64,000 bases of DNA from Manihot esculenta (Eukaryota > Streptophyta > Magnoliopsida > Malpighiales > Euphorbiaceae), in NCBI RefSeq assembly GCF_001659605.2, contig NC_035167.2:744001-808000 (forward strand), written 5' to 3'. The notes beneath the pieces are model-generated. The model was not told the origin of the DNA, made no database searches, and saw nothing but the letters and a program-made list of their open reading frames with translations. The position numbers and the translations under genes are program-made. This document shows, in pieces, positions 36,298 to 48,046 of the stretch; the stretch's first letter is position 1, and the number at the start of each line of letters is the position of its first letter.

Positions 36298-38567
36298 ATG
36301 AGAAAGCCTGATCTAATGGGGAAAGAGAGAGTGAACAATAACAAGGCTAAGCTTAGAAAAGGGCTATGGTCCCCTGAGGAAGATGAGAAGCTCATCAAGT
36401 ATATGTTAACTAATGGACAAGGTTGCTGGAGTGATATTGCTAGAAATGCTGGCTTGCAGAGATGTGGAAAAAGTTGTCGTCTTCGTTGGATTAATTATTT
36501 GAGACCTGACCTCAAAAGGGGTGCTTTTTCTCCTCAAGAAGAAGAACTTATCATCCATTTGCACTCCATTCTTGGCAACAGGTCATTTCTCAAATCCTCT
36601 TAATATTTTTCACATGAAAAACCCTAGATATGTAATACAATATGAGACTCCAAAACTTATAGTTGCTTTATTATTTTATTATGATGAAGATGCTAGTCCT
36701 GAATTGAGAGAGAGAAAGGGAGAGGGAATGATAAGTATGGCTTATTGTCCCAAGAAAATGATATTAAGATGAAGAAGAAAGAATGGATATGTAGAATGTC
36801 GACAAGAATGAAAATTCTTGAAATGGGTATTGGCTTTTTTTGAAAAAAAAAAAAAAAAAAAAAAACTTTTCTTCCCCGAGAGTCCTTGAGCCTTCTCTCT
36901 TAGTTTTGTTGCATATTATGGGGGCATTGATTGATCCATTCCATTTTCAATCCACACACATAGTCTCAGACAAATCCTTACAATATTATTAATTCCTTGG
37001 ATTTTGTTTCCTAGATTTCTTACATTGAACAACTATTGATTCATACGCTCTTGTTCTTCTTCTTCTTCCTCTTTTTATCTTTTTCTATTATTATTTTTTT
37101 ATAAGGAAGACTAAGAATAATTTGAAAGTCAAGAATACAGGAAGATCAAAGAGGGACAACTTCTTGGAACTTAACCTCTCATTTGTCTATATGCTTAAAT
37201 ATAATATAATTTTAATTCAGAAAAAAATGCATCTTTCCAGCCAAATCTTCCACATCTCTTGCTAAGGCAAAAGTTAAACTTCTCAGTCAACCTTGGAAAA
37301 TAGCCATTTGTGATTTCTTTTTTCTTAATTTACTTAGGAAACTTCCACATACTTGCTATAATATTAATTTTCCATTTCACAAATTTCAGAAAAGAAAATG
37401 AAATTTCTTATCCTAATTTAATTAATATGGCTAGATAACATTTTCCACACTGCTATTCTCTAACATTCTACAATCAAATCTAAATAATCATGCTGCACTA
37501 AATTTTTGTTCAATAGAAAAGGAAAAAGTTTAGGTCTTAAAATATTCTTCAAGAATCTAATTGAGAGGTGGTTGTCCTCGCCTTGTATCTTGTAGTTCTT
37601 TTGAATTGTCTTTGCTTCGAGAAAAAAAGAGAGAAAAAGTTTAGGTCTTAAACCCTAAGCATATCCATGCAAATCCATGCATTTGAAGTTCATACAAGTG
37701 GCTGTTTATTATGTGTTTTGTTATAAATTATATATTATAATAATACTAATCATATTTTATTTCGAATAATATTTCAGGTGGTCTCAAATTGCGGCTCGTC
37801 TTCCTGGAAGGACAGACAACGAAATAAAGAATTTTTGGAACTCAGCCTTGAAGAAAAGACTCAAGATTATTGGTAATAACAATAATAACAATCCTTCCAC
37901 AACTTCACCAAATGAAAGTGATTCTTCAGAGCCTAGAGATCATGTCGTAGGAAATGGTATGTCCATGCATCATGATCATGATCTTATGACAATGTGTATC
38001 GACTCATCTTCTTCTTCATCAGCATCCATCCAAGCCATGGTCGCCGGCAACGCCAACGGCAACCAATTTGATCCTTTCTCTATCCTTAACAATAACCGGT
38101 TCGAGGGGACGGCGGCAGCTGGCCTATTCGACATGCCGACATGCTTAACTCAGGTTGGTATGGGAGGAGATGGATTTTATGGTGATTATGGGATTTTAGA
38201 GAGTCATCATAACAAAGTTGGGTTAGAAAGAGACCTTTGTCTTCCTCCACTGGAGAGTAGTAGAAGTCTTGAAGAGGAAAATAATAATAACAACAATACT
38301 AATACTAATAATGTTGTAACTAATCACAGCATTATTAGCATGAAAAGCAATATCAACCACAACAATAACATCAACAACCACTTGATCAATAATAATTCTT
38401 GCTTCAATAACACTGATCATCATCAACTTCAAAGCCTAAAAGTGGAGGACATGTTTGGGTTTGAGAATCATTGGCAAGGAGAAAACTTAAGAATGGGAGA
38501 ATGGGATTTGGAGGGTTTGATGGAAAACATTTCTTCCTTTCCTTTCCTTGATTTCCAAGTTGAATAA
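36298..38567 (+). CDS. MYB83: R2R3-MYB transcription factor MYB83 (secondary wall regulator)
   Basis: Exons 36298-36581 and 37778-38567 join at the conserved GNR|WSQ position, giving 357 aa. R2 carries Trp at residues 24, 44 and 64 ([35 protein letters not shown]). R3 has Phe77, Trp96 and Trp115 ([20 protein letters not shown]). The rest is Asn/Ser-rich with poly-Asn tracts. The C-terminus [20 protein letters not shown] closely matches the end of Arabidopsis MYB83 rather than MYB46, and the N-terminus MRKPD also fits. In Arabidopsis MYB83 and MYB46 act redundantly below NAC switches to turn on cellulose, xylan and lignin genes in xylem and fibres. Only the R3 intron is present; the R2 intron common in other R2R3-MYB genes is absent. 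No damage is seen. Confidence 0.95.
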
Positions 38568-39941
38568 ACTGGCCACCCTCTGAACTCTCTCTCTCTCTTT
38601 CTCAAGAATGTCCTAGGAAATTTTATTTGGGCATACATTATTTTTTTCAACTCAGTTGCAAGCACTACTGCATTCTTCTTCTTGATCTCTGAAACCTTTC
38701 TTTTTCTTCAAGCCATATAAGTTTATCTTTTTCAGTTCTACATACATATACTATTTGTATCTGTTGTTGTTGGAGTCTGCAATAAATATTTGTAAGTGGA
38801 GATTATAAACAAGTAGGGTGGTAGAGAGATTCTTTAAGTTTCTTTGTGAGATGGAGGCAAGACTTTTTCTTGGAACTGATTGGTGCAATAATCATCGTTC
38901 CTATGAAGAGAAATGTGAATAGTATAGAAGAGAAAGTGGACAAGGAAATAAACAAGATTAGTTAAATTTCATGTACAAACAAGGAAATAATGAGGATGTT
39001 CATGTTGTTCTTAGTTGGAAGATGACAATATAAAATTCATACTTTGTAAACATAATTCGTTAATAAGAAATTTCATGCAATTTCTCTCTCTCTACATAAA
39101 ATTTCTTGCTCTATTTTTTTTTCTTCTCTTGGAGTTTTCCTCTGATAATTTTTTTTAAAAAGTAATGATTAATTTGAAATGATCCAATTAACACTACATT
39201 ACAAGAAGTCGGTGAGGTTTTTTTTTTTTATTTTTTCTAAGATTTAATAATAGAAGAAGCAAGTCAAAATAAAAGAGATTTAGCTATAATGAGGTTTGAT
39301 AAGTTAAGTTTACCAATCAATGTCATGGTCAATTGATTAGACTACAAGTTAGCATCTTATTAAGCATTTCAATTATGGGTTATGCTCCTTAATTGTTTAC
39401 CATTATTTAACTTTTTATATATGACTTTGACAATAATCCTCATAAGATAAAATATTGAATTTAAATAAAATAAATTTAAAACTATATGAATATTCTGATA
39501 ATTGAAGATAGAAATAAATTGAGTTTTCCAGGAAAGAAAATTTTTTATAGAGAGTTTGAAGAAGAAAGTATGATGAATTGTAAGAGAAGAAATAGTATAG
39601 TTCATGGAAAATTAGAAGAATATTGAAATGTATTGCTTATAGCTCTGCTATATACCATGCAACGATTATTGAATCAAATTAATTTTTTTTTTGGTATTTT
39701 AGAATAGAAAAATTATTACAAATATATACTACGATTGTGATAAGATTACAAAAAAAGTGATAAAATTTATAATTAAATTATTACTAGTTAAAATAAATTA
39801 TCAACTATTTAATAATAACAATAAAATTATTAATTATTTATCAATAAAAAGTCGTAATTAAATAATAATAATAATAAAAAAAACTAAACAAAAATAAAAG
39901 AGTTTAAACAACAATAGGAAAAAAAAAATTAAACTGTCAAT
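38568..39941. other. MYB83 3'UTR and AT-rich spacer
   Basis: The first 250 bases or so are probably 3'UTR (TA-rich, with AATAAATA at about 38781). The remainder is AT-rich and has no gene. Just before the first tRNA an A-run (39919-39928) would be a T-run terminator on the minus strand. Confidence 0.5.
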
Positions 39942-40023
39942 CGACGCCTGAGAGATTCGAACTCTCGCGGGGAAACCCCATGTACTTAGCAGGCACACGC
40001 CTTAACCACTCGGCCAAAGCGTC
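39942..40023 (-). tRNA. tRNA-Ser (anticodon GCU), copy 1
   Basis: 82 nt on the minus strand. The acceptor stem GACGCTT pairs with AGGCGTC (one G-T wobble), and the discriminator is G as expected for serine. The D-arm has GGCCGAGTGGTTAAGGC (A box) and the anticodon loop CTGCTAA gives GCU, decoding AGC/AGU. A variable arm GGGGTTTCCCC marks a class II tRNA, and the B box is GAGTTCGAATCTC. No CCA is encoded and there is no intron. A CAA motif lies just upstream, typical of plant tRNA genes, and a long T-run follows about 14 nt downstream. Confidence 0.97.
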
Positions 40024-40256
40024 GAATTGATACAGCTAATCACAATTTTCTATATGTAATTACTTTTAATACAATACTATTTTAGTTTAAGAATAATTAT
40101 AAATGAAATTATATAAAAATAAATATTTTGTTAAAATATATAATTGATTGCAATAAAGACCTTGGCTTATTATAAGCACACACATAAAAAAGCTCAAGCT
40201 TGAAAGTAAAATTCATAGGCTGCTTAGTCCATCCAAAAAGGCTATAAGCCTAATGT

Positions 40257-40545
40257 TACAGGGCGCACTTGAGCACTGCGCCTGTGCGGCACTTGGACAG
40301 GCCCTAACGAGATTATAGCCTGCCAAGTTCAGCCTATCGAGGAGTTTTACCACGCTGACTGGTTTCGCCCTGTCTTGGGCTCATCAAGGGAGCGGCTCCA
40401 GCCCCCGACCAGGGTGTGCAGGTATGACAATCCCGCACACAACGACCCTTCGAGCAACTCTCCACCCAATCTTTACGGCAACATCTTCCCCAGTATGGTG
40501 TCACGGCATCCCCAAAAATTATGCACGTGATACTAAACATCTTCC
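40257..40545. other. GC-rich island in unit A, unclassified
   Basis: About 290 bp of GC-rich DNA, starting near TTACAGGGCGCACTTGAGC and ending near CACGGCATCCCCAAAAATT, sits in spacer that is otherwise about 75-80% AT. The short open frames in it (67 and 68 codons) have no recognisable protein. It may be an inserted non-coding element or LTR fragment, or a structured RNA; I cannot assign it. Confidence 0.6.
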
Positions 40546-40666
40546 TCGTAGCACTGCCATTCCGCCAACTAAATTGTGTGCAAGTAGCAACTCAGGAAAT
40601 GTAAAGAAAGCACAAAAAAACAGCTGAAGTTGATGGTTACTCATAATAAAACATTGCTCTCTTTCA

Positions 40667-40710
<44 letters not shown>

Positions 40711-41640
40711 TTAAGATATTAGGAATCGAAATAAACGATACAGATATCATTTATCATAATTATTTTAATAAAGAAAAAAAATATATATATATATAATTTT
40801 AAAACATTAAAAATCAAAATAATCGATGTAGATATTATTTATTATAATTACTTTAATAAAAAAAATAAATACATATAACTTTAAGACATTAAAAATCGAA
40901 ATAAACTATATAGATATCATTTATTATAATTATTTTATAGATTATCTCCTATGAATTCACACTCTATAAATTATTATTGCTCTGAGTATAAAATCAACCA
41001 AATAAAATAACTACTTTATTTGTGCACATCCTCATGGAGGTAATGAGAAAAACTCACTCTCAATATTGGAGAAAGAAAGAAAATTTTCTAAAGAGACAAT
41101 AAATAAGAGTATATGGGAGAGTTTCTCTCTTTAGAGTCAATTTGATAAATCTTTATATTTTTATTATAAGTAAGAGATTAATAAATCATAATTTATATAT
41201 TAGTTAATAAAAAATTAATTACATTTATTATTCAATTACTGGTAATTGAATTAAAAATTAAAAACTAAATTACCCTTTATTAAAAGAAAAATTTTTTTTA
41301 TATAAATTTAAATCAATTATTCTCTTTGATTCATAACTTTTATTGTAATCTGAAATCAAATATCACATAAAATTCTAACTAGAACTGAGAAATTTCTAAA
41401 ATTATTGAAAATATAATGCTAATGGAAAAATTAAATTCACGCTATTGAAAAAGAAGACACCAATTTAGTTTTGATACGAATTGATATATAAAAACTCTCG
41501 AGATTTTTTATTTTAATTATAATTCAATTATTTAATTTTTTTATGTTTTTATAGAGTAAAATGAAAATAAGAAAATAAATAAATAAAAATAAAATAAATT
41601 CAAATTGAAGTAATGATTTAAGGAAAAAAAATAAAAGCAA

Positions 41641-41722
41641 CGACGCCTGAGAGATTCGAACTCTCGCGGGGAAACCCCATGTACTTAGCAGGCACACGCC
41701 TTAACCACTCGGCCAAAGCGTC
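41641..41722 (-). tRNA. tRNA-Ser (anticodon GCU), copy 2
   Basis: Identical to copy 1 over 82 nt, with the same right-hand flank (its 5' flank in transcription). Downstream on the minus strand TTTT occurs within 10 nt, a good Pol III terminator. Confidence 0.97.
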
Positions 41723-41955
41723 GAATTGATACAGCTAATCACAATTTTCTATATGTAATTACTTTTAATACAATACTATTTTAGTTTAAGAATAATTATA
41801 AATGAAATTATATAAAAATAAATATTTTGTTAAAATATATAATTGATTGCAATAAAGACCTTGGCTTATTATAAGCACACACATAAAAAAGCTCAAGCTT
41901 GAAAGTAAAATTCATAGGCTGCTTAGTCCATCCAAAAAGGCTATAAGCCTAATGT

Positions 41956-42244
41956 TACAGGGCGCACTTGAGCACTGCGCCTGTGCGGCACTTGGACAGG
42001 CCCTAACGAGATTATAGCCTGCCAAGTTCAGCCTATCGAGGAGTTTTACCACGCTGACTGGTTTCGCCCTGTCTTGGGCTCATCAAGGGAGCGGCTCCAG
42101 CCCCCGACCAGGGTGTGCAGGTATGACAATCCCGCACACAACGACCCTTCGAGCAACTCTCCACCCAATCTTTACGGCAACATCTTCCCCAGTATGGTGT
42201 CACGGCATCCCCAAAAATTATGCACGTGATACTAAACATCTTCC
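41956..42244. other. GC-rich island in unit B, unclassified
   Basis: It is identical by eye to 40257-40545. It shows the same unexplained composition jump. Confidence 0.6.
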
Positions 42245-42365
42245 TCGTAGCACTGCCATTCCGCCAACTAAATTGTGTGCAAGTAGCAACTCAGGAAATG
42301 TAAAGAAAGCACAAAAAAACAGCTGAAGTTGATGGTTACTCATAATAAAACATTGCTCTCTTTCA

Positions 42366-42415
<50 letters not shown>

Positions 42416-43345
42416 TTAAGATATTAGGAATCGAAATAAACGATACAGATATCATTTATCATAATTATTTTAATAAAGAAAAAAAATATATATATATATA
42501 ATTTTAAAACATTAAAAATCAAAATAATCGATGTAGATATTATTTATTATAATTACTTTAATAAAAAAAATAAATACATATAACTTTAAGACATTAAAAA
42601 TCGAAATAAACTATATAGATATCATTTATTATAATTATTTTATAGATTATCTCCTATGAATTCACACTCTATAAATTATTATTGCTCTGAGTATAAAATC
42701 AACCAAATAAAATAACTACTTTATTTGTGCACATCCTCATGGAGGTAATGAGAAAAACTCACTCTCAATATTGGAGAAAGAAAGAAAATTTTCTAAAGAG
42801 ACAATAAATAAGAGTATATGGGAGAGTTTCTCTCTTTAGAGTCAATTTGATAAATCTTTATATTTTTATTATAAGTAAGAGATTAATAAATCATAATTTA
42901 TATATTAGTTAATAAAAAATTAATTACATTTATTATTCAATTACTGGTAATTGAATTAAAAATTAAAAACTAAATTACCCTTTATTAAAAGAAAAATTTT
43001 TTTTATATAAATTTAAATCAATTATTCTCTTTGATTCATAACTTTTATTGTAATCTGAAATCAAATATCACATAAAATTCTAACTAGAACTGAGAAATTT
43101 CTAAAATTATTGAAAATATAATGCTAATGGAAAAATTAAATTCACGCTATTGAAAAAGAAGACACCAATTTAGTTTTGATACGAATTGATATATAAAAAC
43201 TCTCGAGATTTTTTATTTTAATTATAATTCAATTATTTAATTTTTTTATGTTTTTATAGAGTAAAATGAAAATAAGAAAATAAATAAATAAAAATAAAAT
43301 AAATTCAAATTGAAGTAATGATTTAAGGAAAAAAAATAAAAGCAA

Positions 43346-43427
43346 CGACGCCTGAGAGATTCGAACTCTCGCGGGGAAACCCCATGTACTTAGCAGGCAC
43401 ACGCCTTAACCACTCGGCCAAAGCGTC
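43346..43427 (-). tRNA. tRNA-Ser (anticodon GCU), copy 3
   Basis: The 82 nt are identical to copies 1 and 2. Its left flank (3' in transcription) matches copy 2, but the right flank is unique and ends ACCAA immediately before the gene, so it is the other original end of the array. The T-run terminator downstream is the same as for copy 2. Confidence 0.97.
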
Positions 43428-45321
43428 TTGGTGTCTGCTGAGTTGTGGTTCTTCGTTAAATAAGTAACCAATTAAGTGTGACATATATTTCCTGTAGCTT
43501 TAATGAGTGATTCAGTCCAAAGTGCGTTGTTGGCAGAAGGTTGGCCCAGTCTACCCTGCTGCTAGTTCTGAAATATTTTAATTGCACTCTTTCAAAAATC
43601 TACTTAAAAAAAATAAAAGTCCAAGAATCTAGTAACGGTTGGATTTGTACGTAGCCCTCTGATTACAAATTTTCTTGCTTCAAGAGATTGTTTGATGGTT
43701 CATCTTGATATTTTTTGGGCATACTTTGCAAGTATTTTTAAAACTCCAAAGGGCAACTCACTAAAGAGAGGGGATAAGATTCGATCTTGTGATCAATAGG
43801 ACCACTCAAGTGACTTAGACCACTCAAGTTAGAGAGTTATTGCTATTGCACCAAAGCATGGCTCGCTCGGTCTACCCTAATGAACGAGTGCAGTGAGATC
43901 TAACTCGGTCCATTGGACAAACATGGCTCGTTCGCTCAGAACTTTATAGGACCCCATACCCTAACTACATGTATATGACCATTATCAGAGTGTTTTACAG
44001 CAGTGAGATCTAGCTTTGGGTAGGGCAAGAAAGTTGATATTATGTATATTTTGTAATGATGGTAATAGTGAGAATGTGGTATTCATAATGTCTTTCTATA
44101 AAAGCAAATAAAGCTGCTCCCATTGTATTTGTTATCAATGTTTTCACCATCACCTGCAATCATGACTACCATTTTCATATGGATCTACACTTGTGATTCA
44201 ATCTATCATCTCTTCAAAAGAAAGGGATATATAATTTAATTAAATTAAACCCCTTTCTCTCTTTTTCCCAAGAATTTTTCTCATCTTGCACATCAATTTT
44301 CTTGATCAATTAGTATAAACATATAATTTACCTATATGTTGCTCAATAAAGCATTAATTAAACCCTAGTAAAATCATGTGTTCAATTTCCTCTATCAACC
44401 AAGTAGTCATCTTGTTCTCTTTCCTCATCAAAAACCATGACTAGGCAGCCATGTTGACCCCAAGTATAATAATGGAATCCATGGCAATTTTGAACCTTTT
44501 GGAAGAGATGTGATAAATCATTAAAATCCTTCATCTAATCTCAGTCTGCCATGTATTTAACATACAATTAAATAGATTTCTTCAATAAAAATTAAATAGG
44601 ATCTATTTATTTCTATTTTAGATTTATAGTGGATTGAATTTATATAAAAATTGTCTTTATGTTAGTTTATTTTTAAAAAAAAAACAATTGTCTGTTCTGA
44701 AAAATATTTATCTAGATTCAATTTCAAAATACGAACAAGTGGGTGCTAAAACAATAATCTTATTTAAAAATGCCTTTTGGCATTGAAATGATCTTGTCCC
44801 AAAAAAAATATGGAAACAAAATCAAAGGAGAGAAAAGAAATGGGAAAGCGTGCTTACTTCGCCATCATTCCGATATCAAACACAGACAATTCGGTGCAAA
44901 GCAAATTCTACAAAGGAGCCTATGAAATTATAGGCCCTCCCGTAATTCTCGCTTCATATTTTCTTTTCCCAAAAGCTTTATCAAATTGATAAGATCTCTA
45001 TATTATATTATTATGTTCAAGTTTCTTCCAAAAGAATATCGAAATGAGGAGAAATTTTAGTGGCTCAAAATGCTAAAACATAGAAAAAAGATATTATTTT
45101 CTTTCAAGCATTATGATTATAAACATTCATCACATTTCCAAAAGCTGCATTGCTTTTCCCTAATTTACTATGATCCCAAATCCAAACCCATCATCATTTT
45201 TTTTGTCTAACCTTTTCATCAACGCCAAAGCAAAGCAATCTCTGCTCTGTTTCCAGTTTAAAAACCTTGCAAATCTCTGTCAGAAACACCATCCCTCTCT
45301 CTCTCTCAGAGAACAAAATCA
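43428..45321. other. Intergenic spacer and upstream region of the LEA_2 gene
   Basis: Mixed-composition DNA with no supported coding sequence. A stretch at 43740-43940 contains a doubled ACCACTCAAGT and repeated GGCTCG(C/T)TCG words and is probably transposon debris. From about 45170 the sequence is the CT-rich leader of the next gene. Confidence 0.5.
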
Positions 45322-48046
45322 ATGGCTACCCACAGAAAAATGGACAGTGAAGATCAAGAAACCTTGTTTCATTCTTACCCATGTGCTTACTACGTGCAAA
45401 GCCCATCAACTATTTCTCTTGCAAACAGTGCAGAGCTCAAAACTCACAATCTTGAATCCACGTTTCACTCTCCATCAAGATCAGACACCAATGTTCTACT
45501 CAATAAAAACCCTGAGGTTTCAAGATTCACTCTCTCACGCTACTCCTCATCTCATGGTTCGAACAACTCTTTCTTGAATGAGAAGAAGATTAATGGAGAT
45601 GAAAATGGTGTCAGCCGTTTGATCATTGTTGATGGGCATGGAAAAGGTGGTTATGGGGTGGAGGAGGAAGAAGAAGATGACGATGAAGATTATTATTATG
45701 GGAGAAAAGGCGGGTGGTGGTGGAGATATTGTTCTTTTAGAAGAAGTTCTTCTTGTGCTTGGGTTTCTTTGCAAATATGTTGGAGATTATTGGCGAGTTT
45801 GGGAGTTGCCTTGCTTGTTTTCTACATAGCTACTAAGCCGCCGTCACCGAAATTGTCTATCAAGGTACATGATCTCTTGCTCTTTTATCTCTTCATAGAT
45901 ATCAACTTGAACCAGTGCTTGCTCTTTTAAAAGCATTTTATTAAATTAATGTTGAAAAAAAATTTGGGTTGGAGCCCCATCACCTTTCCCGTTGTGTGAT
46001 GTATTCTTTAAGGGTTTTAGTTAAATGCTTAAAAAAGCAAGATAAAAGAAAGTCTACCATTCTGGAGCTCTAGTTATGGTCGGAATGTAAATAAACTAAA
46101 TCGTTGGTTAATTACTCGATTTTTAAATTAGTCAAATTGGAGCTTAATTTTGTAGCTCGTTTGGTAAACGAGTCAAATTTGAACTCCATAATATTCGGTT
46201 CGTTAAGTCTGTGAGCTCGCTCTCATAAATAATCTCGTTAAATAAGCTAGATTATTATCATAAAAGAAATAAACTCAAACCTTATATATATTTTCATGAA
46301 CCAAACCTAAATTTCTTAAAAGTTAACTTTATATAGTTTAGTTACACTCTTAAATTTGCATATATTTGGATTATTAAAATTTAAAAACTCATCTTTATAA
46401 GTTTACCATCTAATTTGTAGATATATTACTTTAACTAAAATTATTTTAATTTTAAAATTAGTAATTTTAAACTAAAACTCATTATACATGTAAATAAATT
46501 GGATTACCCGTGAACTATTCGAGACCAAACTCGATAAAAGTTCGATTCGTCTAAATTCGTTTACTAAATGAGCCAAGTTTGAGTTACTGAATATTCGACT
46601 GAATTTGAAATGAATAAAACTCGAATTCGGCTCGAGCTCGAAAATATTTTAACTATTCGAGACCAAACTCGATAAAAGTTCGATTCGTCTAAATTCATTT
46701 ACTAAACGAGCCAAATTTGAACTTCTGAATACTCGACTGATTTTGAAATGAGTAAAACTCGAATTCAACTCGAATTCGAAAATATTTTAACGAATTAAAT
46801 TTAAACTTTTTAAAATTCAACTCGGTTTATTTACGCCTCTAATTCTGATGCAAACCTAGACAGACTCTTGTCCATATGTGAGTGTCATCCAGCTAAAGTC
46901 TTAGGCTCGCGGCAGCCTTCAAGCTACTAATGGGCCCGAACTGGTCTGAAAATAGTGCAACATTTTCAGTGGTTTTACAATAGATGGAGTTGTCGTTTAA
47001 TGCCTAAAAAGCCCACAATTTTCATGGAGTTGTCGTTACTTAAACACTTAAATTTGAATTTCTGAATATTTGACTCAAATTTAAATTGAGAACTCAAATT
47101 CGGTTCGAATTTAAAAAATTTTTAATAAATTAAGTTTGAATTTTTCAAAATTTAGTTTCGTTTATGCCCCTAATTCTGGTTCAAATCCAAACGGACTATA
47201 TGCGAGTGTCATCCAGCTAAAGTCTTAGGCTCACGTCAGCCTTCAAGCTACTAATGGGCCCGAACTGGTCTGAAAATAGTGCAACATTTTCAGTGGTTTT
47301 ACAATAGATGGAGTTGTCGTTTAATGCCCAAAAAGCCCACAATTCTCATGGACAGTATATTAAAAAAACTGATTTTTATTTTAAATTTAAAGTTTAGATT
47401 TAAGTTTAAAGTGAGAAAATTGTAAAACAGATGGGAGGAATCCAGCAATTCGGACTAGGGGAAGGAGTAGATGGCACAGGTGTTACAACTAAGATCCTTT
47501 CCTGTAATTGTTCAATGAATCTTCTCATTGAAAACAAGTCTAAGCTCTTTGGCCTTCACCTCCAACCTCCATTAATGGAAATGTTCTTCGGTCGCCTTCC
47601 TTTCGCTATGTCAAGGGTAAGCTTTTCTCATCTTTCTTTCATATTCCTCAACTCTTATATTTACCGTTATCGTTTTTTTTTTCCTCATTTTTTTAGTCTT
47701 TACTGTAAAATTAGTGTTAAAACTCTTTTTTATATGAAATGGGATATCAACCTAGCAGGGATCAAAACTATATGCTGAAAGCCATGGGTCAACATTGTTC
47801 AAATTGTACGTGGGAACAAAAAACAAACCCATGTATGGAGCAGGAAGAAACATGCAGGACTTGTTAGACTCTGGAAATGGGTTGCCAATTCTGATCAGAG
47901 TCAGATTGAGCTCTCATTTTCGTGTGATTCCGAATCTTATAAACCCAAAATATCATCACCAAGCAGAATGCCTGTTGTTCCTGGACAGCTCTTATGATAA
48001 GAAACATCGGACCCAAGCTTATAACAGCACCTGCACTGTGTCTTAA
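45322..48046 (+). CDS. LEA_2/NDR1-HIN1-like membrane protein
   Basis: Exons 45322-45864, 47431-47616 and 47759-48046 join in phase 0, giving 338 aa. The N-terminal half is cytosolic and polar, with YYVQSPST (residues 23-30, conserved in this group), Ser-rich stretches, an acidic EEEEEDDDED run (about 114-123) and then a Trp/Arg-rich patch. A single membrane segment follows (about residues 152-170, ASLGVALLVFYIA). The C-terminal half is a LEA_2-type domain: GVTTKILSCNCSMNLLIENK, FGLHLQPPLMEMFFGRLPFA, GSTLFKLYVGTKNKPMYG. It ends in a Cys-containing tail. This resembles the Arabidopsis group annotated as LEA hydroxyproline-rich glycoproteins, which are probably plasma-membrane proteins related to NDR1/HIN1. 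The function of this subgroup is not known to me. Its 1.57 kb first intron is full of duplicated repeats. Confidence 0.9.
46513..46790 (+). repeat. Tandem duplication in LEA_2 intron 1, period about 139 bp
   Basis: A block starting ACTATTCGAGACCAAACTCG occurs at 46513 and again at 46652, collinear with a few substitutions. It is rich in CTCGA/TTCGA words of a kind that recur in this intron. Confidence 0.88.
46840..47350 (+). repeat. Direct duplication in LEA_2 intron 1, offset about 324 bp
   Basis: A block of about 190 bp containing GAGTGTCATCCAGCTAAAGT and CTAATGGGCCCGAACTGGTC occurs at about 46840-47030 and again at about 47160-47350, with few differences. Confidence 0.9.

Larger units (their letters stand above)
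39942..41640. repeat. tRNA-Ser tandem unit A, 1,699 bp
   Basis: This unit comprises tRNA copy 1 plus the spacer to its right. Aligned by eye with unit B it is identical apart from the length of one TA tract (38 bp at 40669-40706 here, 44 bp in B). It holds a GC-rich island (40257-40545). Confidence 0.95.
41641..43345. repeat. tRNA-Ser tandem unit B, 1,705 bp
   Basis: It duplicates unit A with a TA tract 6 bp longer (42368-42411). The junction with unit A is at the tRNA gene, pointing to unequal exchange between tRNA copies. Confidence 0.95.

Noticed and set aside
40334..40627. Open frames of 67-68 codons, repeated identically at 42033-42326
   Set aside because: They are duplicated because the whole tRNA unit is duplicated. 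They overlap antisense to each other in the GC-rich island and show no family resemblance.
39942..43427. CRISPR-like or satellite interpretation of the repeated 82 bp element
   Set aside because: The repeated 82 bp are complete tRNA genes with A and B boxes, spaced by 1.6 kb of identical DNA in a plant genome; there are no variable spacers.
45170..45577. 135-codon open frame overlapping the LEA_2 start
   Set aside because: It runs out of frame with the LEA_2 exon; the 45322 start opens the conserved YYVQSPS-containing frame.
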